Assembly (NCBI RefSeq): GCF_901875555.1
Contig: NZ_CABFMD010000012.1
Span: 1-21,048 of the forward strand
Length of the DNA stretch: 21,048 nucleotides
Direction of reading: 5' to 3'
DNA from: Streptococcus parasanguinis
GTDB taxonomy: Bacteria > Bacillota > Bacilli > Lactobacillales > Streptococcaceae
The notes below the pieces were generated by a model. That model was not told the origin of the DNA and did not search any database. It saw only the letters and a program-made list of their open reading frames with translations. The translations under genes were made by a program, and so were the position numbers. Every line of letters begins with the position of its first letter. Positions within the stretch are counted from its first letter, which is position 1. Shown here piece by piece: positions 15,361 to 21,048 of this stretch.

Positions 15361-16194
15361 CTACAAGAGACGTTGAATATGAAGAACGATATAAATTCGT
15401 TCACTGTGGAATAAATCCACACCCGTTTCTCTTGCAATCACATCATAGATTCGATTTCCTATTTCAAAAGCCTCAGGATACGAAATCTTTAGATGTTCTT
15501 CCATTCCAAGTAAAGAGGTATTGTCCTTTCTGGATCGATCGATATAATCCAAAAAATAACTTAGATGGACCATAAAGCGGTCATAAAAATTGCTATTTAG
15601 GGACGTTCGTTCGATATGGTTTCGAGCCAACTCCTGCTTGACTAAGTCAAGAATATGCTTGGTTCGGCTAATCTCAACTGATGGAGCTACTTCTCCATCA
15701 CGTCTCGCATTTATAAAGTGAATAGCAATTCTTCCAAGTTCTTCATCTGGAAAACGATCGAGTAGTTTCGATTTGAAAATGGACAGAGCCTCAGCACCAA
15801 TTTTGTATTCAATTGGGTACTCTCTTGAAACATCTGGTAACTTACTGCTTTGGTAGTTACCTGTTTGAATAGACTGGTAGGTACAATAAATGTGATCAGT
15901 TAGAGTTACATATAAATAATCCTGCACCGGATAGTTGTACTTCAGGGTTAATGTGTCTATCACATCATAAGTTACCGTAATAAAGTCCAGTGGTACGTCT
16001 TTTAAAAGAGCTAAAAAGTTTTCTTTGGACTCTTCCGTATTTAAACGAAAGACCTTGTCCACCAGGCTTGAAGCAATAATGTCCCCTTTTTTCTTTTGGA
16101 AGACAATCCCTTTACCTGTAACAATTAACTCTCTTTGACTTTCATCTTTCACCAGAGCTATATTATTATTAATCGGGCTTACGATCCGATACAC
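15361..16194 (-). CDS. lacT: BglG/SacY-family antiterminator LacT
   Basis: This RNA-binding antiterminator lets RNA polymerase pass the terminator in its own leader when lactose PTS activity is high. The RNA-binding CAT domain is residues 1-about 57 (YRIVSPINNNIALVKDESQR, then ELIVTGKGIVFQKKKGD). PRD1 covers about 65-170 (LTDHIYCTYQ, SREYPIEYKIGAEAL) and PRD2 about 171-277 (NSNFYDRFMVHLSYFLDYI, ending YIVLHIQRLL). PRD histidines are the sites of PTS phosphorylation in the family. I place the start at the GTG at 16192-16194, behind GGGGGA: this gives 277 residues and an N-terminus matching the family. An ATG 40 codons upstream (16314) is in frame but would translate the leader terminator. lacF follows after 46 bases. 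Confidence 0.95.
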   Translation of the reverse strand: MYRIVSPINNNIALVKDESQRELIVTGKGIVFQKKKGDIIASSLVDKVFRLNTEESKENFLALLKDVPLDFITVTYDVIDTLTLKYNYPVQDYLYVTLTDHIYCTYQSIQTGNYQSSKLPDVSREYPIEYKIGAEALSIFKSKLLDRFPDEELGRIAIHFINARRDGEVAPSVEISRTKHILDLVKQELARNHIERTSLNSNFYDRFMVHLSYFLDYIDRSRKDNTSLLGMEEHLKISYPEAFEIGNRIYDVIARETGVDLFHSERIYIVLHIQRLL

Positions 16195-16252
16195 TGCAAC
16201 TCCCCCTTTCCACTTTATTATGAACCGAACTGGTAGAATGGCAGAACACAGA

Positions 16253-16349
16253 AAAAACTGCAAAAAGACCACAAACGAGCTGGGAAAACAGAATACTACT
16301 ACTCCCGAATTCATTTGCAGTCTCGCCTAATATGACTCAGTTACGATCC
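16253..16349 (-). promoter_or_regulatory. LacT antiterminator target (RAT) overlapping a leader terminator
   Basis: On the minus strand GGATCGTAACTGAG starts at 16349, followed by a small hairpin (CTGA and TTAG) and GGCGAGACTGC to about 16318. This matches the ribonucleic antiterminator consensus of BglG-type proteins (GGATTGTTACTG ... GGCAAAACC) with a few changes. The 3' part contains ACTGCAAA, which also pairs with TTTGCAGT further down (complement of about 16256-16263), followed by TTTTTC. An inner GGGA/TCCC pair strengthens that terminator. The two structures are mutually exclusive, the standard antitermination design. Confidence 0.8.
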
Positions 16350-16371
16350 ACCCTATTCAAACTATGTTTTC

Positions 16372-16408
16372 ATTATAACATTTAAAAATGTTTTTGTAAA
16401 CCCTTTCT
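16372..16408 (-). promoter_or_regulatory. Near-consensus promoter of lacTFEGX
   Basis: On the minus strand TTTACA (complement of 16395-16400), a 17-base spacer and TATAAT (complement of 16372-16377) lie just upstream of the antiterminator target. AGAAAGGGTTTACA (16395-16408) matches the cre consensus except at two conserved positions and covers the -35, so CcpA repression here is possible but weakly supported. Confidence 0.85.
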
Positions 16409-16685
16409 GATTCTTTTTTTGCTATTTTTTCTAAAATTTTGTTTATTTCAAACACGATTCTTGTTTACATGTCTACATTCAGGTTTTTATAATGAGGAGG
16501 GTCCACTCTAAAAAAATAATAGAAATATAACAAGAACAATCTCAGCCACTATCCATTTTTCTCCATCGACTACTATTTTCCATAGTAAAAGAGAGAATTT
16601 ATTCCGAGGACAACTCTCTTTTATACTTTATCTAGAAGAGCATACGAATATCCTCTAAAACTAGGAATAAGTCCCATTTTTTGGA
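16409..16685. other. Gene-free stretch between the lacD terminator and the lacT promoter
   Basis: No coding frame is convincing. TAAAAGAGAG (16586-16595) and CTCTCTTTTA (16614-16623) form a perfect 10-bp inverted repeat with an 18-base loop; on the minus strand it runs into TTTTACTATGG and could act as a backup terminator. No promoter for a small RNA could be assigned with confidence. Confidence 0.45.
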
Positions 16686-16687
16686 TA

Positions 16688-16735
16688 AACAAAAACCCTT
16701 GCAAAACAGACGATAACATCTATCTACCAAGGGTT
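16688..16735 (-). terminator. Terminator after lacD
   Basis: AACCCTTG (16694-16701) and CAAGGGTT (16728-16735) pair around 26 bases; on the minus strand the stem runs into TTTTTGTTT. It separates the lacABCD transcript from lacTFEGX, which has its own promoter. Confidence 0.75.
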
Positions 16736-16756
16736 CCTATTCAATTTCATCTCAAT

Positions 16757-16791
16757 TGAAGCCCAATCCAGTTTAATGAGATTGGACTTCA
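16757..16791 (-). other. Hairpin directly downstream of lacD
   Basis: TGAAGCCCAATC (16757-16768) and GATTGGACTTCA (16780-16791) pair at 11 of 12 positions around an 11-base loop. It lies between the lacD stop and the T-tract terminator. With no T-run of its own, it may protect the 3' end of lacABCD mRNA. Confidence 0.55.
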
Positions 16792-16831
16792 TCAGGAGGT
16801 TACGTTGAACATGTTTTAGAAAGTTCGTCGA

Positions 16832-17812
16832 TTAAACTCTTTCTTTCCAAGAAGTAGCAGTTTGTTGAAGAACTTTGTTCAATTCATCAATGTTTTGGAA
16901 TCCTGTTGTACGCAACCATTCGCGAGCTGCTTCTTCACCTTTTTCAACATAAGATTGAACAGATCCAGCCCAAGTTGCACGTCCACAAAGTACACCGTTG
17001 AAGTTTGCACCTGAATTGTGAGCAAATTCAAGAGTTTCTTGGAACAATTTAGCTGATACACCTGCACTCAAGTAGATGTATGGAAGGTTTGTAGCTTCGT
17101 CTTGTGCTTTGAAGTAAGCAGCTGCTTCTTCACGGCTGTAAACCACTTCACCTTCAGCAAATCCTTCAACATATTTCATGTTTACAGGAACTTCAACTTT
17201 CAATACATCGATATTGAAGCGTGGGTTTGAGAATACTTTCATTGCTTCAATAACTTTACGAGGTTTTTCTTTAGCAAATTCAACAGAACCTGTGTCAGCA
17301 TTCTTTTCATCGTAAGCCAAGATTTCCAAGAAGAATGGGATATCTTCAGCCACACATTCAGAACCTACGCGTTCGATGTAAGCTTGTTTTTGTTGGTTCA
17401 ATTCATCTGCACTATCTACATCATAGTAAAGCAAGAATTTAACGGCATCTGCACCTTGTTCTTTAATACGTTTTGCAGACCATACATCCAAGCAGTCAGG
17501 CAAACGTTTTGTGCTTGAAGTATCGTATCCTGTTTTTTCATAGGCAAGAAGAAGTCCAGCATTTTTGTCCAAAGCTTTAGTAGCAGGAAGTCCATATTCA
17601 GGGTCAAGAAGCATAGATGAAGCATATTTTGTCAATTCATCTGCTACAAGAACTTTCAATTCTTCCATTTGAGCTACAGTTGGTTCAGCATCTTGGTATT
17701 GACCCATCAAGCGTTTCAAGGCACCACGTTGGTCGAATGCCAAAGCTGAGATGATTCCATTTTCGTCTGAAAGTTTTTCTAATGATTTACGTTTTTGTGC
17801 TGTAAGTGCCAT
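16832..17812 (-). CDS. lacD: Tagatose 1,6-diphosphate aldolase LacD
   Basis: This class I (Schiff-base) aldolase splits tagatose-1,6-bisphosphate into dihydroxyacetone phosphate and glyceraldehyde-3-phosphate, the last step of the tagatose-6-phosphate path. It has 326 residues, the standard length. The Schiff-base lysine is K205 ([13 protein letters not shown]), and E163 ([12 protein letters not shown]) and the block [11 protein letters not shown] around K125 are the expected catalytic neighbours. The N-terminus [19 protein letters not shown] with FDQRGAL is typical. It is the last gene of lacABCD, with 2 bases between the lacC stop and its ATG. In S. pyogenes one LacD paralogue (LacD.1) has a regulatory role; nothing here shows whether this copy does. 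It is followed by a hairpin and a terminator. Confidence 0.97.
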   Translation of the reverse strand: MALTAQKRKSLEKLSDENGIISALAFDQRGALKRLMGQYQDAEPTVAQMEELKVLVADELTKYASSMLLDPEYGLPATKALDKNAGLLLAYEKTGYDTSSTKRLPDCLDVWSAKRIKEQGADAVKFLLYYDVDSADELNQQKQAYIERVGSECVAEDIPFFLEILAYDEKNADTGSVEFAKEKPRKVIEAMKVFSNPRFNIDVLKVEVPVNMKYVEGFAEGEVVYSREEAAAYFKAQDEATNLPYIYLSAGVSAKLFQETLEFAHNSGANFNGVLCGRATWAGSVQSYVEKGEEAAREWLRTTGFQNIDELNKVLQQTATSWKERV

Positions 17813-17814
17813 TT

Positions 17815-18744
17815 TTATACCTCTTTTACTTTAATTTCTTTATATAGTTGATCGTAGTTGTCCATATTCACATGGCCAGTCATTTTTTCTTGTGCATTAA
17901 GCATTCCCAATACCATTGCGTGTTTCAACAATTCTTCGTCATTTTTTTGACTATTGAGAGCTGATGAAATTCCAGCAACCGTAGAATCTCCAGAACCAAC
18001 CGGATTGACTACTTCAATTTTAGGAATATCCACTTTGTAGAAGGTGTTTTGATGCTTGGCAAATGCACCGTCTCCTCCAAGTGAGACAATAATCCATTCA
18101 ATGCCATCAAATAAAGGATCTGTTAACACTTCTTTCAAATCTGAAAGATCTTCTGTTACTTCTTTACCCAAAAGTTGAGAAAGCTCTTCATTGTTTGGTT
18201 TGATAACAGTTGGTTTGAAGCTAGATTTCAAAACTGCCTCTAAAGATTTTCCTGATGAATCTAGGACAACCTTGCGTTGATGCTTTTGTGAGATTTCAAT
18301 CAGTTTTGCATAGTAATCTGTAGACAGGCCGGCTGGGAGACTACCAGAAATAGCAATAACATTTGAATCCTTCATCAATTCTTCAAAATGGCTTAAGAAT
18401 CCTTCTGACTCAGAGTTGCTAATTTCAGGTCCTGCTTCCAAGATTTCTGTCTGATTCCCTTCATGTAGAATCGCGATACAATTCCGTGTATCACCATCGA
18501 TATCAAAGAACGCTGCCTGAACTCCTGCTGGCAAATGTTCTTTCAAAAATTGACCATTTGTACCACCGACAAAACCTGTCGCTACTACTTGATCTCCACT
18601 TTCTGAAAGGACACGTGTAACATTAAGACCTTTCCCACCAGCTGTTTTAGAAACTTCAGATACGCGATTGACGGTATCCAAGTTCAATTTTTCTAGTGGA
18701 TAAGAAATATCAATAGATGGATTCAAAGTTACCGTTAGAATCAT
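17815..18744 (-). CDS. lacC: Tagatose-6-phosphate kinase LacC
   Basis: This PfkB-family (ribokinase superfamily) sugar kinase phosphorylates tagatose-6-phosphate at C1 using ATP. It has 309 residues. The first PfkB signature is at about 33-48 ([14 protein letters not shown]). The second is [12 protein letters not shown] at about 248-259, with D253 as the catalytic base and the GSGD anion hole. [12 protein letters not shown] at the N-terminus and the [13 protein letters not shown] block are typical of the LacC/FruK subgroup. A close relative, 1-phosphofructokinase, shares these motifs; the position between lacB and lacD settles the assignment. It lies 10 bases downstream of lacB and 2 bases upstream of lacD, so the genes are co-transcribed and probably translationally coupled. 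Confidence 0.96.
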   Translation of the reverse strand: MILTVTLNPSIDISYPLEKLNLDTVNRVSEVSKTAGGKGLNVTRVLSESGDQVVATGFVGGTNGQFLKEHLPAGVQAAFFDIDGDTRNCIAILHEGNQTEILEAGPEISNSESEGFLSHFEELMKDSNVIAISGSLPAGLSTDYYAKLIEISQKHQRKVVLDSSGKSLEAVLKSSFKPTVIKPNNEELSQLLGKEVTEDLSDLKEVLTDPLFDGIEWIIVSLGGDGAFAKHQNTFYKVDIPKIEVVNPVGSGDSTVAGISSALNSQKNDEELLKHAMVLGMLNAQEKMTGHVNMDNYDQLYKEIKVKEV

Positions 18745-18754
18745 ATTCTACCCC

Positions 18755-19270
18755 TTAGTCGTGATATTCACCGCGATCCCATTTTTCAAGAAACTCAGTA
18801 AAGAAGTCTGCATCTGCTTGGTGAGCATTATGGGTTTCAACATGTTGGATTTTTGCAATCAATTTTTTGTTTTCTTCAGTTGGTTTGTATTCAGCATGGA
18901 TGAATGCTTCGATGATATCGCACATCAACAATTCACCAGTGATTTTACCACCGAAACCGATGACGTTCGCGTCCAATTGTTCTTTAGCGTAAAGAGCAGT
19001 TGTCATATCACGAACCAATGCAGAACGGATACCAGGAACTTTGTTTACCGCATTGTTGATACCAACACCAGTACCACAGATACATACACCAAGATCTGCT
19101 TGACCGCTAGCTACAGCTTCACCAACTTTTTTACCAAAGATTGGGTAGTGTGTGCGGACATGGTCATATGTACCAAAGTCAAGTACTTCATAACCTTTTG
19201 ATTTCAAAAATTCTGAAACAGCCATTTTTTCATTTGTAACGATATGGTCACAACCAATTGCAATTTTCAT
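18755..19270 (-). CDS. lacB: Galactose-6-phosphate isomerase subunit LacB
   Basis: This is one of two RpiB-fold subunits of the heteromeric galactose-6-phosphate isomerase (galactose-6-P to tagatose-6-P). It has 171 residues, the usual LacB size. The N-terminal [10 protein letters not shown] loop and the block [20 protein letters not shown] carry the phosphate-binding and catalytic cysteine region (about 59-78). [27 protein letters not shown] follows as in RpiB. The C-terminal helix (about 140-171) is the LacB-specific extension. It is preceded by a good RBS (AGGAAAG) and lies 18 bases after lacA, with which it forms the enzyme; neither subunit alone is active in the studied homologues. Confidence 0.96.
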   Translation of the reverse strand: MKIAIGCDHIVTNEKMAVSEFLKSKGYEVLDFGTYDHVRTHYPIFGKKVGEAVASGQADLGVCICGTGVGINNAVNKVPGIRSALVRDMTTALYAKEQLDANVIGFGGKITGELLMCDIIEAFIHAEYKPTEENKKLIAKIQHVETHNAHQADADFFTEFLEKWDRGEYHD

Positions 19271-19288
19271 TTTTTTCTTTCCTCTTTC

Positions 19289-19714
19289 CTAGCACATTTT
19301 ATTAAGCATATCTACACGAATTTGGTGACGACCACCATCGTATTTACCATTTACGAAACCTTTAACGATGTTTTTAGCTAATTCATCCCCAACGATTTCA
19401 GCACCCATAGTAATCATACGAGAGTTGTTGTGTCCACGAGTCATATATGCAGAACGTTCATCAGAAACTTCAGCAGCAACCATTCCTTTGATCTTAGTAG
19501 CAACCATGAATGGACCAGCTCCATAGGCATCGATCACAATACCCAAATTGCCATCAGCTGCATTCACTTCTTTTGCAACTGCCAAAGTGACGTCAACAAA
19601 ATCTTGACCATCTGCAGTTACATCAACTACTTCAAATCCTTCAGTGTTTAAAAAGTCTTTTACAAGTTCTTTTAAACGTTTTCCAGATGCATCTGCACCA
19701 ATTACAATAGCCAT
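19289..19714 (-). CDS. lacA: Galactose-6-phosphate isomerase subunit LacA
   Basis: This is the smaller subunit of galactose-6-phosphate isomerase, 141 residues, the usual LacA length. It has the RpiB fold: [17 protein letters not shown] at the N-terminus, [20 protein letters not shown] in the middle and [19 protein letters not shown] with the conserved Arg/His/Asn. The position equivalent to the catalytic cysteine of LacB is occupied by an Asp-Ala-Tyr segment (VIDAYGAG), in keeping with its need for LacB. It is the first gene of lacABCD. TTGGAGG lies 7 bases before the ATG. The leader, about 95 bases from the promoter, carries a 7-bp hairpin. Confidence 0.96.
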   Translation of the reverse strand: MAIVIGADASGKRLKELVKDFLNTEGFEVVDVTADGQDFVDVTLAVAKEVNAADGNLGIVIDAYGAGPFMVATKIKGMVAAEVSDERSAYMTRGHNNSRMITMGAEIVGDELAKNIVKGFVNGKYDGGRHQIRVDMLNKMC

Positions 19715-19743
19715 TACTATGCCTCCAAAAATTTATTTATGAT

Positions 19744-19761
19744 TGATCGATTGCTCGATCA
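19744..19761 (-). other. Hairpin in the lacA leader
   Basis: TGATCGA (19744-19750) and TCGATCA (19755-19761) pair perfectly around a four-base loop. It lies 30 bases before the lacA start and just upstream of the ribosome site. It could affect mRNA stability or translation; no evidence favours either. Confidence 0.5.
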
Positions 19762-19817
19762 GTTAAAAAAGCACCTCAGATGCAAAGCATGTTAAGTTAC
19801 TTTTTACATACATCTAT

Positions 19818-19858
19818 AATATACACCATTATAAACAAAAAGTCAACATTTTTTGTTT
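19818..19858 (-). promoter_or_regulatory. lacABCD promoter with LacR-type operator
   Basis: On the minus strand TTGACT (complement of 19841-19846), a 17-base spacer and TATATT (complement of 19818-19823) form the promoter. The inverted repeat AAACAAAAA (19833-19841) and TTTTTGTTT (19850-19858), 8 bases apart, overlaps the -35. Its TGTTT/AAACA content resembles the palindrome upstream of lacR, so LacR is the likely ligand. Confidence 0.75.
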
Positions 19859-19900
19859 GATTTTATCTTTAATTGGCCATAAATGAATTGTTTATTTTTT

Positions 19901-19914
19901 AGACAGCGGTTTCA
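19901..19914 (-). promoter_or_regulatory. Candidate cre (CcpA) site upstream of lacA
   Basis: On the minus strand TGAAACCGCTGTCT fits 12 of 14 positions of the cre consensus TGWAARCGYTWNCW. It lies about 55 bases upstream of the lacA -35, consistent with glucose repression. The match is by eye. Confidence 0.5.
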
Positions 19915-19929
19915 TTTGTTCGTTTGTGA

Positions 19930-19982
19930 ACAAAAATAGTGTGGAACAGAACGATTTAAAAAATCACTTCTAATTCCACACT
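19930..19982 (-). terminator. Terminator of lacR
   Basis: AGTGTGGAA (19938-19946) and TTCCACACT (19974-19982) form a 9-bp stem, with AGAA/TTCT pairing inside. On the minus strand it is followed by ATTTTTGTT. It ends the lacR transcript about 65 bases after its stop and upstream of the lacA control region. Confidence 0.75.
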
Positions 19983-20045
19983 ACAAGCAAATCACCAGTA
20001 CAAGGATGAGAGGACCCTCGTACTCTAGCTACGATTATTTTATTT

Positions 20046-20801
20046 TTAAACGATCACTTGAGTATAAACTTCTAACTCTTCGTGAGCATTGTCGGTAGAG
20101 ACATCTGTAATCACAGCTGTCACATCACTGAGCGAACAGATCGAGGTAAAATCTTCCTTGCCGATTTTTGATGAATCCATCAAAAGATAACTTTCCGAAG
20201 ACTTGTTAATTGCTAAGCGCTGAGTGAAAGCTTCTTCAAAGGAGGAGGTCATCACTTGACCATCTTTAATCCCATTTCCACTAAAGAACATTTTATTGTA
20301 ATACATCCGTTCTAATAGGGCATTTGTGATCTCACCTACAAAAGCCTGTGTCAAGTCTCTCATCTCTCCTCCTAAAAGGATCACTTTAAAGGTGTCTGAA
20401 CTTTTCTTGTAGAGTTCATTGAAAATTGGGAGACAATTGGTGATGACACGTAGCTCTTCATTTTGAATTTCTTCTGCTAAAATTTCAACAGAAGTCCCAG
20501 GTCCAAGGAAAATGGTTTCTCCATCCTGAATCAATTTTGCTGCTTTGGATGCTACTTTCCTTTTGGCTTCAATGTGTTGATACAATTTTTCTTCATGAGG
20601 GATTTCTCTATATTTCAGTTGTTGGTTACTTCGTGCTCCACCATGAATCCTAGTGATCAGTCCCTGTTCTTCTAATTCAGCTAAATCTCTTCTAACCGTC
20701 ATATCTGATACATTCATCATTTCAACGATTTCAGTAACTGTTATCACTCCTCTTCGATTCACTAATTTCTCTATTTCTACCAAGCGTTGATGTTTTTTCA
20801 T
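20046..20801 (-). CDS. lacR: DeoR-family lactose repressor LacR
   Basis: This is the DeoR/GlpR-family repressor of the tagatose-6-phosphate genes; in lactococcal and streptococcal relatives the inducer is tagatose-6-phosphate or a related intermediate. The helix-turn-helix is at residues about 4-57 (RGVITVTEIVEMMNVSDMTV, then RRDLAELEEQGLITRIHGGA), the DeoR signature. The sugar-phosphate-binding domain runs from about 75 to 230, with GPGTSVEILAEEI, ITNCLPIFNEL and ILLGGEMRD. The C-terminal segment YLLMDSSKIGKEDFTS closes it. It has 251 residues, standard. It is monocistronic, transcribed in the same direction as lacABCD and separated from it by a terminator. A palindrome at its own promoter suggests autoregulation. 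Confidence 0.95.
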   Translation of the reverse strand: MKKHQRLVEIEKLVNRRGVITVTEIVEMMNVSDMTVRRDLAELEEQGLITRIHGGARSNQQLKYREIPHEEKLYQHIEAKRKVASKAAKLIQDGETIFLGPGTSVEILAEEIQNEELRVITNCLPIFNELYKKSSDTFKVILLGGEMRDLTQAFVGEITNALLERMYYNKMFFSGNGIKDGQVMTSSFEEAFTQRLAINKSSESYLLMDSSKIGKEDFTSICSLSDVTAVITDVSTDNAHEELEVYTQVIV

Positions 20802-20840
20802 TTTTTACCTATTTCACAAGTTATTTTGTTATCTCATCTC

Positions 20841-20891
20841 ATTATACCCCTTTTTGAATTTCAAATCTACATTTTATGTTTGAAACAAACA
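20841..20891 (-). promoter_or_regulatory. lacR promoter and operator palindrome
   Basis: TATAAT (complement of 20841-20846) is a perfect -10 behind a poor -35 (TAGATT at 17 bases). The perfect palindrome TGTTTG-AAA-CAAACA lies at 20877-20891, just upstream of the -35. It shares the TGTTT core with the inverted repeat at lacA, so LacR probably binds both. Binding is inferred. Confidence 0.65.
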
Positions 20892-20937
20892 ATTTTTGAT
20901 AAGATGACAAACTTCATATTCATTTATTCAAACAGAA

Positions 20938-20969
20938 AGAGCCGTTAGATACACTCAACTAACAGCTCT
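20938..20969 (-). terminator. Terminator of the right-edge gene
   Basis: AGAGC-C-GTTAG (20938-20948) and CTAAC-A-GCTCT (20959-20969) pair with one mismatch; on the minus strand TTTCTGTTTG follows. It lies 11 bases beyond the stop of the gene entering from the right. Confidence 0.65.
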
Positions 20970-20979
20970 AATTCATGTT

Positions 20980-21048
20980 TTAGCCTACAAAAGCATTGAT
21001 TTCTGCTTCGATATTCGCAATTTTTTCTTTAGCATCTGCTTCAGATTC
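20980..21048 (-). CDS. C-terminal end of an unidentified gene (partial)
   Basis: On the minus strand the frame reads ESEADAKEKIANIEAEIN, then AFVG and a TAA at 20980-20982, directly upstream of a terminator-like hairpin. Only 22 codons lie in the window. The Glu/Ala/Lys/Ile composition suggests a helical or coiled-coil C-terminus. The family cannot be named from this much. Confidence 0.6.
   Translation of the reverse strand, partial: ESEADAKEKIANIEAEINAFVG

Noticed and set aside
16195..16314. Forty-codon N-terminal extension of lacT starting at the ATG at 16314
   Set aside because: It would translate through the leader terminator and antiterminator region, has no RBS and has no similarity to the RNA-binding domain. 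The GTG at 16194 has a strong RBS and gives the family N-terminus.
18761..19651. Plus-strand frames opposite lacB and lacA
   Set aside because: These are antisense shadows; the real genes have intact active-site motifs and RBS on the minus strand.

Overview
The window reads as chromosomal DNA of a Mitis-group Streptococcus (S. mitis / oralis / infantis / pneumoniae relatives). The main reasons are a PavB-type surface protein with SSURE repeats followed directly by a two-component system closely resembling pneumococcal TCS08, a YbaB protein that looks pneumococcal, and a lac cluster in the order lacR | lacABCD | lacTFEG-lacX. All family assignments come from reading the sequence and from memory of the families; no search was run. 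The species cannot be fixed from this window.

Region 1 (1-5500): a surface-protein and sensing island. It opens with the 3' end of an IS30-family transposase and a glycosyltransferase pseudogene broken by the IS end and a nonsense codon. Next come pavB (LPXTG-anchored, three near-identical 149-residue repeats, a methionine-rich stalk) and rr08-hk08. A second copy of the same IS30 3' end follows, then a strongly folded intergenic repeat ending in a terminator. The two IS30 ends lie in direct orientation 5221 bp apart, so the island is bracketed by IS debris.

Region 2 (5500-10400): ybaB, then what may be a decayed integrase end, then an AT-rich cassette of a ROK repressor diverging from a three-gene operon: a DUF7916-like protein of unknown function, a cellobiose/lactose-type PTS EIIB and the matching EIIC. 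The cassette has no EIIA and no phospho-glycosidase. A 13-bp repeat in the divergent promoter region is a candidate ROK operator. The operon ends at a perfect 15-bp-stem terminator. Beyond it lies the C-terminal remnant of a second DeoR-family regulator.

Region 3 (10570-20900, all minus strand): the complete lactose / tagatose-6-phosphate system. LacFE with the general PTS proteins imports lactose as lactose-6-phosphate, and LacG cleaves it to glucose and galactose-6-phosphate. LacAB isomerises galactose-6-P to tagatose-6-P, LacC phosphorylates it, and LacD splits the bisphosphate into triose phosphates. LacX is an epimerase-like protein. Three control layers are visible: LacR-type palindromes at the lacA and lacR promoters with a candidate cre site; a LacT-type antiterminator target overlapping a terminator in the lacT leader, behind a near-consensus promoter; and a hairpin between lacE and lacG likely to reduce lacG-lacX expression. 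The right edge holds the last 22 codons of an unidentified minus-strand gene.
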